DNA of 41,917 bases from Hyphomicrobiaceae bacterium (GCA_947472885.1 CANJBX010000030.1:1-41917), one strand, 5' to 3'; positions 1-10,093 are shown, numbered from the stretch's first letter. The notes: generated from the sequence alone by a model not told the origin. Numbers and translations: made by a program.

Positions 1-100
1 GACCCACATCCATTCCCGTCTTTTTATGATTCTTGAGCAGATCTTGGCCCAGGGGGCGCCGGTTCCTTTGGATGTCGAAGTTCCCAATAGCACCCTGATT

Positions 101-550
101 TCAGTAGAAATCTGAGCCCCCGATCGGTTTTTTCAACATCCTGTTAGTGGAACCGTTGTTGGTGGTATAGCCGACGATCACCGTGCCATCGGCGCCCATT
201 CCATTGGCCAAACTATTCGTGCCCCCAGGGAGCAACCCAAGACCAACTATGCCGCCGCTCGGAGTCCAGCGAACAGCCTCTACATTATTGCCGTTATTGG
301 TCCCCGTCGTTCCGGCCACAATAGAGCCGTCGGCGCTAACACCAATGGTGTTGTTAGAGCCATTGCTGCCCGTGGCTAAGTCAATCCCCTCGAAAACTTG
401 AGCGCGGGCCAACGCTGGCCAGTAATGCGTAGCGAGAAATGCGGCGACTGCAAGAGCAATCCTCTTGTTGCGAAGACCCGCCCACGCCTGTACCGGCACC
501 AGCAACTGGCCAGCAGCACCCAACAGCAACGCGACTATTACTCGCACCAA
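101..550 (-). pseudogene. HAF-repeat extracellular/autotransporter protein, truncated N-terminal fragment
   Basis: This 149-codon reading frame begins with a hydrophobic, signal-like N-terminus ending in an Ala-rich stretch near residues 40-50 (possible cleavage before QVFEG). It then runs into two units typical of the HAF family of extracellular repeats: VSADGSIVAG followed by AVRWT and LGLLPGG, then GADGTVIVGY. HAF proteins are normally several hundred residues long and often end in an autotransporter barrel. Here a TGA at 101-103 stops the frame after about one and a half repeats. The frame stays open from there to the window edge, but those codons no longer look like HAF repeats, so a rearrangement junction near position 115-140 is more likely than a point nonsense mutation. 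I read it as a remnant; a short secreted protein is the alternative. Confidence 0.5.
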
Positions 551-837
551 GCGTCACCCGCTTGGGGACTATCCCCAACCCTAATCTAGGATATTACGTT
601 CCTGCATCGAAGTTCGCTCGATTCGATGACGATGAAGTGGGCTTTCGAGGACCAATGTCGCAGCTGGGTCAAAAGCTGACCTCGTCCGATATTTATTCTA
701 GGACCGCTTTATATTCTTTATATTTCTGGGCGGAAGTGACGGCCGCCATTTCACATTGGCTTAATTCACGTCGGCATACGCAGTTGCACACCGTTCCAAC
801 TATGGTCAGAACTGGCCTGCTTTCCCCGATATCACTA
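551..837. other. Intergenic stretch without a convincing gene
   Basis: Between the HAF remnant and the repeat hairpins I see no gene with a credible start, ribosome binding site and codon bias. One plus-strand frame is open across most of it (439-888), but it overlaps the HAF frame and the repeat palindromes and its composition is not protein-like. The base composition is more AT-rich than the flanking genes, consistent with debris from rearrangement. Confidence 0.4.
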
Positions 838-960
838 TACCCCCTCCCCGTTGGGGAGAGGGTTGGGGTGAGGGGTGTTAGGACTTAGTTATAGGCTGTA
901 AACCCTCACCCGCCGCGCTTCGCGCGTCGACCTCTCCCTCAGGGAGAGGTAAGAAAACAG
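838..960. repeat. REP-like palindromic element, CCCTCTCCC/GGGAGAGGG family
   Basis: Two hairpins are visible: CTCCCC at 844-849 with GGGGAG at 853-858, and a perfect 10-bp palindrome with one central base at 930-950 (ACCTCTCCCT c AGGGAGAGGT). Between them runs the GGTTGGGGTGAGGGG motif that also occurs, diverged, in the element at 16827-16983. Dispersed palindromes of this kind are common between genes in Bradyrhizobium-type genomes. This one ends only a few bases before the GTG start of the downstream hydrolase, so it lies in that gene's leader. Confidence 0.7.
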
Positions 961-967
961 GTGCCCC

Positions 968-1906
968 GTGGCCGAAGATACTCCGCAAGACATTCCGTTC
1001 GATAAAACCTTCGATCTCGCGCCAGGCCATGCTGAAGCGTGCGGTCCCGAAGGTAGCGTCCCCGTGCGCCGCATCCTGTGCAACAACCCAAGCCCGTTCA
1101 CGTTCAAGGGAACGGTGAGCTACATTGTCGGGCGCGGCAAGGTCGCCATTGTCGATCCCGGTCCTGAAGATCCGCAACACATCGCGGCATTGCTCGACGC
1201 CACGCGCGGCGAAACCGTCACGCATATTTTCGTCACCCATACCCATCGCGATCATTCGCCGAACACGCCGGCGCTGAAAGCTGCCACCGGCGCCATCGTG
1301 CTGGCGGAGGGGCCGCATCGTCACGCGCGTCCGCTCAACATCGGCGAACACAAGCCGCTCGATTCAAGCGGCGATGTAAACTTCATGCCCGACCGCCGGC
1401 TGGCGGACGGCGAAGTCGTGCAGGGCGGGGGCTGGGCGCTTGAGGCGATTACCACGCCGGGCCACTGCGCCAACCACATGGCCTATGCGCTGAAAGATAC
1501 CGACATGCTGTTTGTCGGCGATCATGTGATGGCATGGGCGACGTCGATTGTTGCGCCACCCGACGGCGCCATGAGCGATTACATGGCGTCGCTGGAAAAA
1601 CTCAGCAAACGCAAGGAGCAGATTTATTTTCCCGGCCACGGCCGCGAAATCCGCAACGCGCCGGAGTTCGTGCAGTATTACATCCGCCACCGGCAGGCGC
1701 GCGAAGCCTCGATCCTGCATCGTCTGGCGAAAGGCGAGGCGGACATTCCGACCCTCGTGCGCGCTATTTATATCGGCATCGACCCGCGGCTCACCGGCGC
1801 TGCGGGGCTTTCGACGCTGGCGCACATGGAAGATCTCGTCGCGCGCGGGATGGTCGCGACCGACGGCGCTGCCTCGATTGCCGGGACCTATCGTTTGGCG
1901 GGCTGA
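968..1906 (+). CDS. MBL-fold metallo-hydrolase (LACTB2/glyoxalase-II-like)
   Basis: A 312-residue metallo-beta-lactamase fold protein. The binuclear metal motif HTHRDH is at residues 91-96; the further ligands H166 (in TPGHCANH), D185 (in VGDHVM) and H224 (in FPGHGR) are all in place, so the active site appears intact. The last 70 or so residues look like the small winged-helix tail found in LACTB2-type members. Family members hydrolyse thioesters, phosphodiesters or RNA; the substrate cannot be told from the sequence. The start is a GTG at 968, just after the REP-like element, with no strong ribosome binding site. The stop overlaps the convergent DUF1499 gene by 19 nt. Likely cytoplasmic, as there is no signal peptide. 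Confidence 0.85.
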   Translation: MAEDTPQDIPFDKTFDLAPGHAEACGPEGSVPVRRILCNNPSPFTFKGTVSYIVGRGKVAIVDPGPEDPQHIAALLDATRGETVTHIFVTHTHRDHSPNTPALKAATGAIVLAEGPHRHARPLNIGEHKPLDSSGDVNFMPDRRLADGEVVQGGGWALEAITTPGHCANHMAYALKDTDMLFVGDHVMAWATSIVAPPDGAMSDYMASLEKLSKRKEQIYFPGHGREIRNAPEFVQYYIRHRQAREASILHRLAKGEADIPTLVRAIYIGIDPRLTGAAGLSTLAHMEDLVARGMVATDGAASIAGTYRLAG

Positions 1907-2760
1907 GGTGCCGCGGGTTTCTCGCCGGGCTTCTGCTGCGTGCGTGCCGTGCGGGCGGCGCGGCGTGCCGCGCGCTCCAGCGCATCCGGCGATGTCACGC
2001 CGTCGATATCGTCGATCAGGTCGCTGACGCGCTTGGCGTTGGCGCCGAAGTCGTGAAAGCCATAACGCGACGCGGAACGCAGATCTATTTTCGCCGCCGC
2101 AGCGCCGGTGGCGCGAATGCGGATCACGACGTCGTCGCGAAATCCCATGATCGGGCTGAGCGCGATGGCCTCGATGCGGCCTTCGCGGCGTCCTGCAATC
2201 GGCGGGCGTTCATCGACGATGCGCCACTTGCGCTTGTTCACGACCGCGAGCGCGGCATCGTAGGCCTGCTGTGCATTGATGGTTACGCTGATGGCCTCGA
2301 TCTCCGGGTAGGCCCGGCGCTGGAGCGTGTAGGTCACAAGCCCGCTATAGGCGACGGGGTTTGCTTCGCGGGTGCGCAGCCGCGCGACGGCCTCGAAGCG
2401 CGGCGGATCGTAGGGGTCGGTGGTGATGTCGTAGATCGCGGGGAGCTTGTACGCCTTGTATCCGAGGTAGCCGGGGTAGGCGATCACCATGATGCCGAGC
2501 AGGATGGCGCCGACGGCGTGGCCGGTGCCGCTGTCGCCGGTGAACCAGATTACCGCGAGCGAAATGAACGCCAACAGTATCGCCGCACCGGCCAGCACCA
2601 ATGAGGCGCCGAACGTCGCCATGACGGGATAGATTTCAAGCATGCCGGTGCGTTCGAAAATGATCGCCAGCAAAGCGACCGGAATCGCAAAGAACGCCAG
2701 CCGCCGCGCCCAGATGGCGAACGGTGAGAGTGGCTGGACAAACGGGTTCCGACGGGACAT
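1888..2760 (-). CDS. DUF1499 domain-containing membrane protein
   Basis: A protein of about 290 residues with three predicted membrane segments in the first 110 residues (AFFAIPVALLAIIF, then two longer hydrophobic runs), followed by a soluble DUF1499 domain. Typical features of that domain are YDITTDPYDPPRF, the stretch WRIVDERPP, and the C-terminal SASRYGFHDFGANAKRV. The tail is rich in Arg and Ala and looks disordered. The function of DUF1499 is not established. I chose the ATG at 2760; a GTG at 2805 in frame would add 15 residues. It converges with the MBL-fold gene, overlapping it by 19 nt. Confidence 0.8.
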   Translation of the reverse strand: MSRRNPFVQPLSPFAIWARRLAFFAIPVALLAIIFERTGMLEIYPVMATFGASLVLAGAAILLAFISLAVIWFTGDSGTGHAVGAILLGIMVIAYPGYLGYKAYKLPAIYDITTDPYDPPRFEAVARLRTREANPVAYSGLVTYTLQRRAYPEIEAISVTINAQQAYDAALAVVNKRKWRIVDERPPIAGRREGRIEAIALSPIMGFRDDVVIRIRATGAAAAKIDLRSASRYGFHDFGANAKRVSDLIDDIDGVTSPDALERAARRAARTARTQQKPGEKPAAPQPAKR

Positions 2761-2894
2761 TGCGCGCCTGTTTGGGAGAGATCCCCGAAAAGGAAAAGAT
2801 CGCACCCGAAATATAAATACGCGGCAGACGGATAGAGGTTTATACGCGGGGCGGCAAGCGCCTCTCGCAATGACAACGATTTACGACGCCGTAC

Positions 2895-4529
<1,635 letters not shown>

Positions 4530-4665
4530 GGCGTTTCCCTAATGTTTCGTCGCGGCAGTCCAGTGCGGTCTTGCGCCGCAAGCATTGCCCCAAGGTTACC
4601 CGGACGCGGGGCCAAGGAAAGGGGTTACTTCCGCCACCGAAGTACGTCTTTCGAAAGCGCCTGTT

Positions 4666-5805
4666 TCAGCGGAACCGTGCAAGGCCGAAGCGGGAAATAT
4701 CGCGCTGCGTTGCACCAATCGTCGCAAGGTCGGCCAGAATGTCGCCGATCACGGGCGCGAACTTGAAGCCGTGGCCGGAGCAGGGTGAGGCAATCACGAT
4801 GTTCGGGTTGCCCGGCAGCCGGTCGATGATGAAATCGCCGTCCGGCGTCATGGTGTAGAGGCAGGTCTTCGCCTCAACCATCGGACCATCGGCTGCGGGC
4901 AGATAGTCCGTGATGAAATCGCGGATGCCCTGCTGGTCGCGCGAAGAAACTTCGCGGTCGCAGGTGTCAGGCTCCACCGCCTCGTCGAAGTGATGGTGTT
5001 TTGAAATCTTGAGATTGCCGCCGGTGTTGGGCGGAAAGCCGTAGTGAACGCCATGCGGGCTCTCGAACAGGAAAATCGGAAATTTTTCTGACGCGAACGG
5101 CGCGGCATCCTTCGGCGTGAACCAGCCGAGCACCTGGCGCGTGACGCGGACCGGCGCTGGCAAGTCCGGCAGCAATGTCTTGAGCCATGGCCCGGCGGCG
5201 ACAACGGCCTTGCCTGCTTCGATGGTCCGGTTCGCCATCACGATGCGGACGCCGCGCGCACTGGCTTCGATTTTCAGCACCGGGCATGGCGTCAGGATTT
5301 CCGCGCCCGCGGCGCGCGCCGCCGCAACCTGCGCCGCGACGCAGGCTTCCGCATCAAGAAAACCCGCATCCGGCTGAAACACGCCGACGTAGTCCGGCGG
5401 CACGCGGAACGCCGGAAAGCGTTTCATCAGCGCCGGCGCGTCCAGGATATCGTGGGGCAGGCGGTGCTGCTGCGATGACGCCAGCGTGCCGCGCACCAGT
5501 GCGCAATCCGGCGCGCCGATCTCGACGATGCCAGTAACCATTAACAGGTTAACCGCGGTCTCGCGCTCCAGCGCGCGCCACAGCGTGAAAGCCTCGCGCA
5601 CCAGCGGCACATATGACGGATGCTCGAAGTATCCAAGCCTGATGATACGGGTTTCGCCATGCGACGAGCCGCGATCGTGTCCGGGCATGCGGGCGTCGAT
5701 GCCGACAACATGGACGTTGCGTAATGCAAGACGGTGCAATGCGGCGCTGCCGGTGGCGCCGAGACCGATCACGGCAACGTCGTAATAAACCATATCTTCC
5801 GGCAT
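4666..5805 (-). CDS. FAD-dependent oxidase, monomeric sarcosine / N-methyl-tryptophan oxidase family
   Basis: A 379-residue DAO-family flavoenzyme. The Rossmann motif GLGATG is at residues 14-19, followed by GSSHGETRIIR, characteristic of the MSOX/MTOX group. Cys315 in the motif KTCLYTMTPDGDF sits exactly where monomeric sarcosine oxidase attaches its FAD covalently (Cys315 in the characterised enzymes), and a lysine at about 266 matches the oxygen-activating lysine. These enzymes oxidise N-methyl amines or amino acids (sarcosine, pipecolate, N-methyltryptophan) to imine and H2O2. The start ATG at 5805 is followed by a second ATG four codons later. It is divergent from the extensin-like gene, with 68 nt between the starts. 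I cannot tell the amine substrate. Confidence 0.85.
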   Translation of the reverse strand: MPEDMVYYDVAVIGLGATGSAALHRLALRNVHVVGIDARMPGHDRGSSHGETRIIRLGYFEHPSYVPLVREAFTLWRALERETAVNLLMVTGIVEIGAPDCALVRGTLASSQQHRLPHDILDAPALMKRFPAFRVPPDYVGVFQPDAGFLDAEACVAAQVAAARAAGAEILTPCPVLKIEASARGVRIVMANRTIEAGKAVVAAGPWLKTLLPDLPAPVRVTRQVLGWFTPKDAAPFASEKFPIFLFESPHGVHYGFPPNTGGNLKISKHHHFDEAVEPDTCDREVSSRDQQGIRDFITDYLPAADGPMVEAKTCLYTMTPDGDFIIDRLPGNPNIVIASPCSGHGFKFAPVIGDILADLATIGATQRDISRFGLARFR

Positions 5806-5873
5806 TAACTCTGCGAGTCCTTTGTACGCCTTTACCGCCCGATTTGATTATAAAATTAGTCAGGGTGGAACCT

Positions 5874-7325
5874 ATGCGTTTTCCAATTTTCATCATAGCG
5901 CTGATCGTGAGTGAAGTTGCTTATGCGCGGACGCCGTTACCGCAACCGCGCCCGCCGGGTGCGGCGGCGCGCGTTGTCATGACACCGCTCGCTGCTGCAA
6001 AAGACAGCGCGAAAATTCCGCTGCCGCGCCAGCGGCCTTCCGCGTCTGCCGCCGCCACCGAAGTTGCCAAGGTTACGCCGCCGGTTGCGCCGTCTGCGGT
6101 GCCGCGTACCGTGCTGCCGGAACAGCCGGCGCGTCCGCCTGTCGTCCCCCCGGCCGAAACAGCCATGAAAGATGCACCGTCAAAGCCGGCCGCCGAGACG
6201 CCGTTGGCCGAGACGCCGGTCGCCCCGCCTGAAGCGCCGATGACGCGCTTCAAGCCGGAACAGGCGATCAAGCGCGCCGCGCGCGCCGAAGCGGAATACA
6301 AGTCTGTTACCAGGAAAGATCGCGCCACCGCCGCCGAAATTTCCGCCGAGATTGGCAATGCCGCGTCGCGTGAGCCGCATCCGGAGGACGAACCTTCCTC
6401 GCAGGAATCCGGCATGCGGCCTGCCGACCAGATGGAAGAACCGGAAGCGCTCAAGGCAGAAGCCGGGGAAGCCGCGCCCAAGATGCAATTGAGCAAGAGG
6501 TCGGAGGCCCCGCCTGCGGCCCCGGTGTCGCCCGCTGAATCCGCGCGCCCTGACCGCCTCGACGCCCAGCGCCAGCAAACCCCGGAAGCCTTGAAGTCCG
6601 ACGGGCCGGCGTCGGCGACCATCACGCCTTCGGAACTGAAGCAGCTGGCGCAGATGCAGCAGGGTGTGCCCGCGCTGCCGGCGCTGTTCAAGAAAGTGCC
6701 ACAGCCGAAAAAGCGCCCGCTCGGCGCATGGCCGCGCCCGGACGACCTCGTGTTTCGCGATGTATACGCCAGGACGGCGGATGATGAATGCGACGCCGTT
6801 GTCAATTCCGGCATCATTGTTGCCGAGCGGCTACCGTCATTGGGCCGCTGGGGCGCCTGCTACGTGCCGCATGCGGTGCGCGTCAGTGCGATCAGGCTTC
6901 TGGGCGGGCAGCGTGTCGATATCGTGCCGCCGGCCAAGCTGCGCTGCGGCATGGCGCTGGCGGTTGCGAACTGGGTGCGGGGCGAGGTTGCGCCCGCGGC
7001 TACTTCGCTTGGCGCGAAGTTTGTCGGCATCCGTCAGCTCGACTCCTATAACTGCCGCAAGATGAGCAGCTCGAAGCGGATGATGAGCGAACATTCGATG
7101 GGCAATGCGCTCGATATCGCGGAATTGATGTTCGCCAATCACAACAAAGCGCCGCTTTACGGCCGCACGGCGACGCAAAAGACGTTCCGCAGCAAGTTGC
7201 GCACGGCCGCCTGCAGGCGTTTCAAGACTGTACTCGGACCGGGCGTGCCGCAGCACCACGACCACATCCATATCGATCTGCGCAAGCATTACAGCGGCGG
7301 CGGCATCTGCCACTGGAATCTGTAG
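5874..7325 (+). CDS. Extensin-like C-terminal domain protein (predicted D,D-peptidase), long Pro/Ala linker
   Basis: A 483-residue secreted protein. The N-terminus is a signal peptide (MRFPIFIIALIVSEVAYA), followed by about 280 residues of low-complexity Pro-, Ala- and Glu-rich sequence containing repeated PLPRPRP-like units, then an extensin-like_C domain from about residue 300 to the end. The peptidase M15-like metal motif is visible: SEHSMGNALDIAE (His about 407, Asp about 414) and HDHIHIDL near residue 465. Six cysteines in the domain suggest an exported, disulfide-bonded protein. Family members are thought to act on cell-wall peptidoglycan in the periplasm. The start at 5874 has an upstream AGGGTGGA; longer in-frame starts fall inside the divergent oxidase gene and are unlikely. 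The next gene is a paralogue. Confidence 0.85.
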   Translation: MRFPIFIIALIVSEVAYARTPLPQPRPPGAAARVVMTPLAAAKDSAKIPLPRQRPSASAAATEVAKVTPPVAPSAVPRTVLPEQPARPPVVPPAETAMKDAPSKPAAETPLAETPVAPPEAPMTRFKPEQAIKRAARAEAEYKSVTRKDRATAAEISAEIGNAASREPHPEDEPSSQESGMRPADQMEEPEALKAEAGEAAPKMQLSKRSEAPPAAPVSPAESARPDRLDAQRQQTPEALKSDGPASATITPSELKQLAQMQQGVPALPALFKKVPQPKKRPLGAWPRPDDLVFRDVYARTADDECDAVVNSGIIVAERLPSLGRWGACYVPHAVRVSAIRLLGGQRVDIVPPAKLRCGMALAVANWVRGEVAPAATSLGAKFVGIRQLDSYNCRKMSSSKRMMSEHSMGNALDIAELMFANHNKAPLYGRTATQKTFRSKLRTAACRRFKTVLGPGVPQHHDHIHIDLRKHYSGGGICHWNL

Positions 7326-7451
7326 CGCCTTCGCCTGCCTTCCCCGTAAAACGAACTAACCCGCTTGCCGCGCGTTGTGGTATCTGCGCACGTCCCGCGC
7401 CGCGCTTTATTGCGTAGGCTAGGCGTTGCCGGATCGAACGGGGTTTTGGTT

Positions 7452-8432
7452 TTGCGATTTTCACTTCTTGCCATGCTTTGCATCGCCGCGCCGGCGGCGC
7501 TGGCGCAGGACGCCGTCCGTCCGCTGCGAACGCCGCCGGGCGATAAGCCCGCCATTGCGCAAGATGCGAGGATGCGCGGCACCGGCGCGCCGGACGTGAC
7601 GGTGCGCAAGACCGATAAGCCCACCACCGGCAAGCCCACTACCGGCAAGCCCCTGGACCTTAAATCCAGAACAGCCGAAATCCCGCTGCCGCGACCGCGC
7701 CCGCCGGAAGCCGGTCCGGGCAATGCCGCACTCGCGCCCGCCGATATCGATCAGGCCGCCGTTCCGGCCGAGCCGCCGCCGCCTTCCGAATGTTTCGTCG
7801 CGCTGGAAGCGACGGGCTTTGCCACCGTCACTTCGCTGCCGCCGCTGGCGCTGGCCAACGGCTGCGAAGCGCCGGACGTGCTGCGCCTCGATGCGGTGAT
7901 GCTGGCTGACAAGCGGCAGATCACGTTCAACCCGCCGGCAACGCTGCGTTGTCCCATGGCGGTCGAACTCGTGCGCTGGGTGCGCGACGACCTCGCTCCG
8001 GCGGCGTCGGTCATCGGCCCGCTGACCGGCATTGAAAACGGTTCGTTCGAATGTCGTGGCCGCAATCGCGTTGCGACTGCGAAACTCTCAGAACATGGCA
8101 AGGCCAATGCGCTCGACATTGGCGCGCTGCTGTTTGCCAACCGGAAGCGCATCAACCTGACTGATCCTTTGGTGTCGCATGACTTCAGGGACAAGATTCG
8201 CGCCGATGCCTGCGCACGCTTCAAGACCGTGCTGGGTCCCGGATCGGACGGCTATCACGAGGAACACATCCACCTCGACCTGCAGGAGCGCCGCAACGAT
8301 TTCCGCATCTGCCAGTGGAATGTGCTGGATGTGCCGCTGCCGATTCCGCGCCCGCCCGAAGCCGATATCGCGCAGGCGGAGAGCGAGAAAAAAGACGCCG
8401 GCAAGCCGGACGGCGACGACAAGAAGCTCTAA
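7452..8432 (+). CDS. Second extensin-like C-terminal domain protein (predicted D,D-peptidase)
   Basis: A paralogue of the preceding gene, about 326 residues. A signal peptide (LRFSLLAMLCIAAPAALA) leads into a Pro-rich linker with the tandem unit TGKPTTGKP and PLPRPRPPE. The extensin-like_C domain follows, with CFVALEATGF, CPMAVELVRWVR, SEHGKANALDIGAL and the metal motif YHEEHIHLDL near the C-terminus, then a second Pro-rich tail after QWNVLDVPLP. The start is uncertain: no ATG precedes the signal sequence, so a TTG at 7446 or 7452 behind GAACGGGG is my choice. A GTG at 7377 and a TTG at 7365 are also in frame but add rare-codon sequence. It probably has the same envelope role as its neighbour. 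Confidence 0.8.
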   Translation: MRFSLLAMLCIAAPAALAQDAVRPLRTPPGDKPAIAQDARMRGTGAPDVTVRKTDKPTTGKPTTGKPLDLKSRTAEIPLPRPRPPEAGPGNAALAPADIDQAAVPAEPPPPSECFVALEATGFATVTSLPPLALANGCEAPDVLRLDAVMLADKRQITFNPPATLRCPMAVELVRWVRDDLAPAASVIGPLTGIENGSFECRGRNRVATAKLSEHGKANALDIGALLFANRKRINLTDPLVSHDFRDKIRADACARFKTVLGPGSDGYHEEHIHLDLQERRNDFRICQWNVLDVPLPIPRPPEADIAQAESEKKDAGKPDGDDKKL

Positions 8433-8440
8433 CCCGGATT

Positions 8441-8524
8441 GTCATTGCGAGGAGCGCGGCACGCGCGACGAAGCAATCTCGAAGTTGTATAACTTCTGGA
8501 TTGCTTCGCTTCGCTCGCAATGAC
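8441..8524. repeat. REP-like cruciform element, GTCATTGCGAG/CTCGCAATGAC family
   Basis: A nested palindrome. The outer arms GTCATTGCGAG (8441-8451) and CTCGCAATGAC (8514-8524) are perfect over 11 bp, the inner arms CGAAGCAATC (8469-8478) and GATTGCTTCG (8499-8508) over 10 bp, and a central GAAGTT/AACTTC hairpin fills 8481-8496. The element is a well-known dispersed intergenic repeat in Rhizobiales. It sits 8 nt after the extensin-like gene's stop and just before the aminotransferase. A solo arm (CTCGCAATGAC) is also visible at 2865-2875. Confidence 0.85.
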
Positions 8525-8537
8525 AGTTGGAACCGCC

Positions 8538-9923
8538 ATGCTCAGCAATCTAGCGACCCGCGACATCGAAACGCTGGTTCATCCCTACACCAACCTCGAC
8601 GCGCACCGGCAGATCGGCCCGCTGGTGCTGGAGCGCGGGCAGGGCGTGTATGTCTACGACACGACCGGCAAGGCCTATCTCGAAGGGCTGGCGGGCCTGT
8701 GGTGCACGTCGCTTGGCTACGGCAACGAGGAGCTGGTCGAAGCGGCAGCAACGCAGATGCGCAAGCTGCCGTTCTCGCATCTGTTCAGCGGACGCAGCCA
8801 CGATCCCGCGATTGAACTTGCCGAGAAGCTGAAGGAGATCGCGCCAGTGCCGGTCTCGAAAGTGTTTTTCTGCAACTCCGGCTCGGAAGCCAACGACACC
8901 CAGATCAAGCTCGTCTGGTACATGAACAATGCGCTCGGGCGGCCGCAGAAGAAGAAAATCATCAGCCGGATGAAAGCCTATCATGGCGTCACGATTGCCT
9001 CGGCGTCGCTGACCGGGCTGCCGAACAACCAGATCGACTTCGATCTGCCGATTGCCGGCATCTTCCACACCTCATGCCCGCATCACTATCGTTTCGCCGT
9101 CGAAGGTGAGAGCGAGGAAGCCTTCTCCGCGCGGCTCGCCGACGAACTCGAGCAACTCATCCTGCGCGAAGGCCCTGACACCATCGCGGCGTTCATCGCC
9201 GAGCCGGTGATGGGCGCTGGCGGCGTAATCGTGCCGCCGAAGGATTATTTCACAAAGATCATGGCGGTCTGCGACAGGTACGATGTGTTCATGATCGCGG
9301 ACGAGGTGATCTGCGGCTTCGGACGGCTGGGCAAGATGTTCGGCAGCGACGTGCTGGGCTTCAGGCCGCATTCAGTGTCGGTGGCGAAAGCCCTGTCGTC
9401 GGCCTACCAGCCGATTGCCGCCGTGATGATCCCGGAAACGATGTATCAGGCGATGCTCTCCGAGAGCCGCAAGATCGGCACCTTCGGCCATGGTTTCACG
9501 TACTCAGGCCATCCGGTCGCCGCAGCCGTCGCGCTCAGGACGCTGGAGATTTATGCGCGCGAGCGCATCGTCGATCAGGTCGCGGACAAGATTCCGCAGT
9601 TTCAGGCGCGGCTCGGCAAGCTCGGCGAACATCCGCTGGTGGGCGAGGCGCGTGGCCTCGGCCTGATCGGTGCGGTGGAACTGGTCGCGGACAAGCGCAG
9701 CAAGCGCGCGTTCGATCCCAAGGCCGGCATCGGCGCGCGTTGTGTGGCGTTCGCGCAGGACGAGGGACTGATCGTGCGCTTTCTGCCGGGCGACACGGTG
9801 GCGGTCTGCCCGCCGCTGATTATCTCGCCGGCCGAAATCGACGAGCTGTTCGACAAGCTCAGCCGCGCGCTCGACCGCACGCTGGACTGGGTGGCGCAAG
9901 AGAAGCTGATGGGCAGCGCATGA
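8538..9923 (+). CDS. Aspartate aminotransferase family protein (class III, omega-amino acid--pyruvate type)
   Basis: A 461-residue class III PLP-dependent aminotransferase, normal in length. Motifs: SGSEANDT (about 114-121) for phosphate binding, AYHGVT, the cofactor pair in IADEVICGFGR (Asp about 255), and the Schiff-base lysine in VSVAKALSSAYQP (about 284). It transfers an amino group from an omega-amino acid or amine to pyruvate or another keto acid; the substrate is not determined. I start it at the ATG at 8538, with TTGGA upstream. An in-frame ATG at 8520 lies inside the REP-like palindrome and would add six residues; I judge it fortuitous. It is followed by another palindromic repeat, so it is probably monocistronic. 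Confidence 0.88.
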   Translation: MLSNLATRDIETLVHPYTNLDAHRQIGPLVLERGQGVYVYDTTGKAYLEGLAGLWCTSLGYGNEELVEAAATQMRKLPFSHLFSGRSHDPAIELAEKLKEIAPVPVSKVFFCNSGSEANDTQIKLVWYMNNALGRPQKKKIISRMKAYHGVTIASASLTGLPNNQIDFDLPIAGIFHTSCPHHYRFAVEGESEEAFSARLADELEQLILREGPDTIAAFIAEPVMGAGGVIVPPKDYFTKIMAVCDRYDVFMIADEVICGFGRLGKMFGSDVLGFRPHSVSVAKALSSAYQPIAAVMIPETMYQAMLSESRKIGTFGHGFTYSGHPVAAAVALRTLEIYARERIVDQVADKIPQFQARLGKLGEHPLVGEARGLGLIGAVELVADKRSKRAFDPKAGIGARCVAFAQDEGLIVRFLPGDTVAVCPPLIISPAEIDELFDKLSRALDRTLDWVAQEKLMGSA

Positions 9924-9943
9924 TCCCGAAAAGTAGGCAGTAG

Positions 9944-10030
9944 GTAGGATGGGTAGAGCGCAGCGAAACCCATCGAAAGCCGTTGTGGGGAATGCGCGTG
10001 ATGGGTTTCGCTGCGCTCTACCCATCCTAC
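9944..10030. repeat. Perfect 31-bp inverted repeat (GTAGGATGGGTAGAGCG family)
   Basis: The arm at 9944-9974 is the exact reverse complement of 10000-10030 over all 31 bases, with a 25-base spacer. The GTAGGATGGGTAGAGCG core is a recognised dispersed intergenic palindrome in alphaproteobacteria (from memory). It lies between the aminotransferase and the convergent L,D-transpeptidase gene and would fold into a long hairpin in either transcript. Confidence 0.85.
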
Positions 10031-10036
10031 TTCACT

Positions 10037-10068
10037 AACAAACAAAAACGGCGCCCGAAGGCGCCGTT
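10037..10068 (-). terminator. Intrinsic terminator of the L,D-transpeptidase gene
   Basis: On the minus strand AACGGCGCC and GGCGCCGTT form a perfect 9-bp stem (10047-10068 in window coordinates) closed by a TTCG tetraloop, followed directly by a T-rich run (TTTGTTTGTT). It lies 25 nt beyond the transpeptidase stop. This is a textbook Rho-independent terminator in the minus direction. Confidence 0.85.
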
Positions 10069-10093
10069 GTAACGAACCGGATCGCTCCGGAAT

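Noticed and set aside
1-115. Plus-strand frame ending at 113-115 (tail LDVEVPNSTLISVEI) that could be the 3' end of a gene entering the window
   Set aside because: Only 38 codons are visible, with no recognisable motif; not enough to separate it from chance openness.
439-888. 149-codon plus-strand frame across the HAF remnant and the repeat
   Set aside because: Overlaps a better supported frame and the REP-like hairpins, lacks a ribosome binding site, and its translation has no family character.
1534-2604. Long plus-strand frame of 356 codons
   Set aside because: Arg/Ala/Gly-rich shadow of the MBL-fold and DUF1499 genes; typical for high-GC antisense frames.
5821-5873. TATAAA at 5849-5854 as -10 box for the first extensin-like gene
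   Set aside because: No acceptable -35 box at 16-18 nt upstream.
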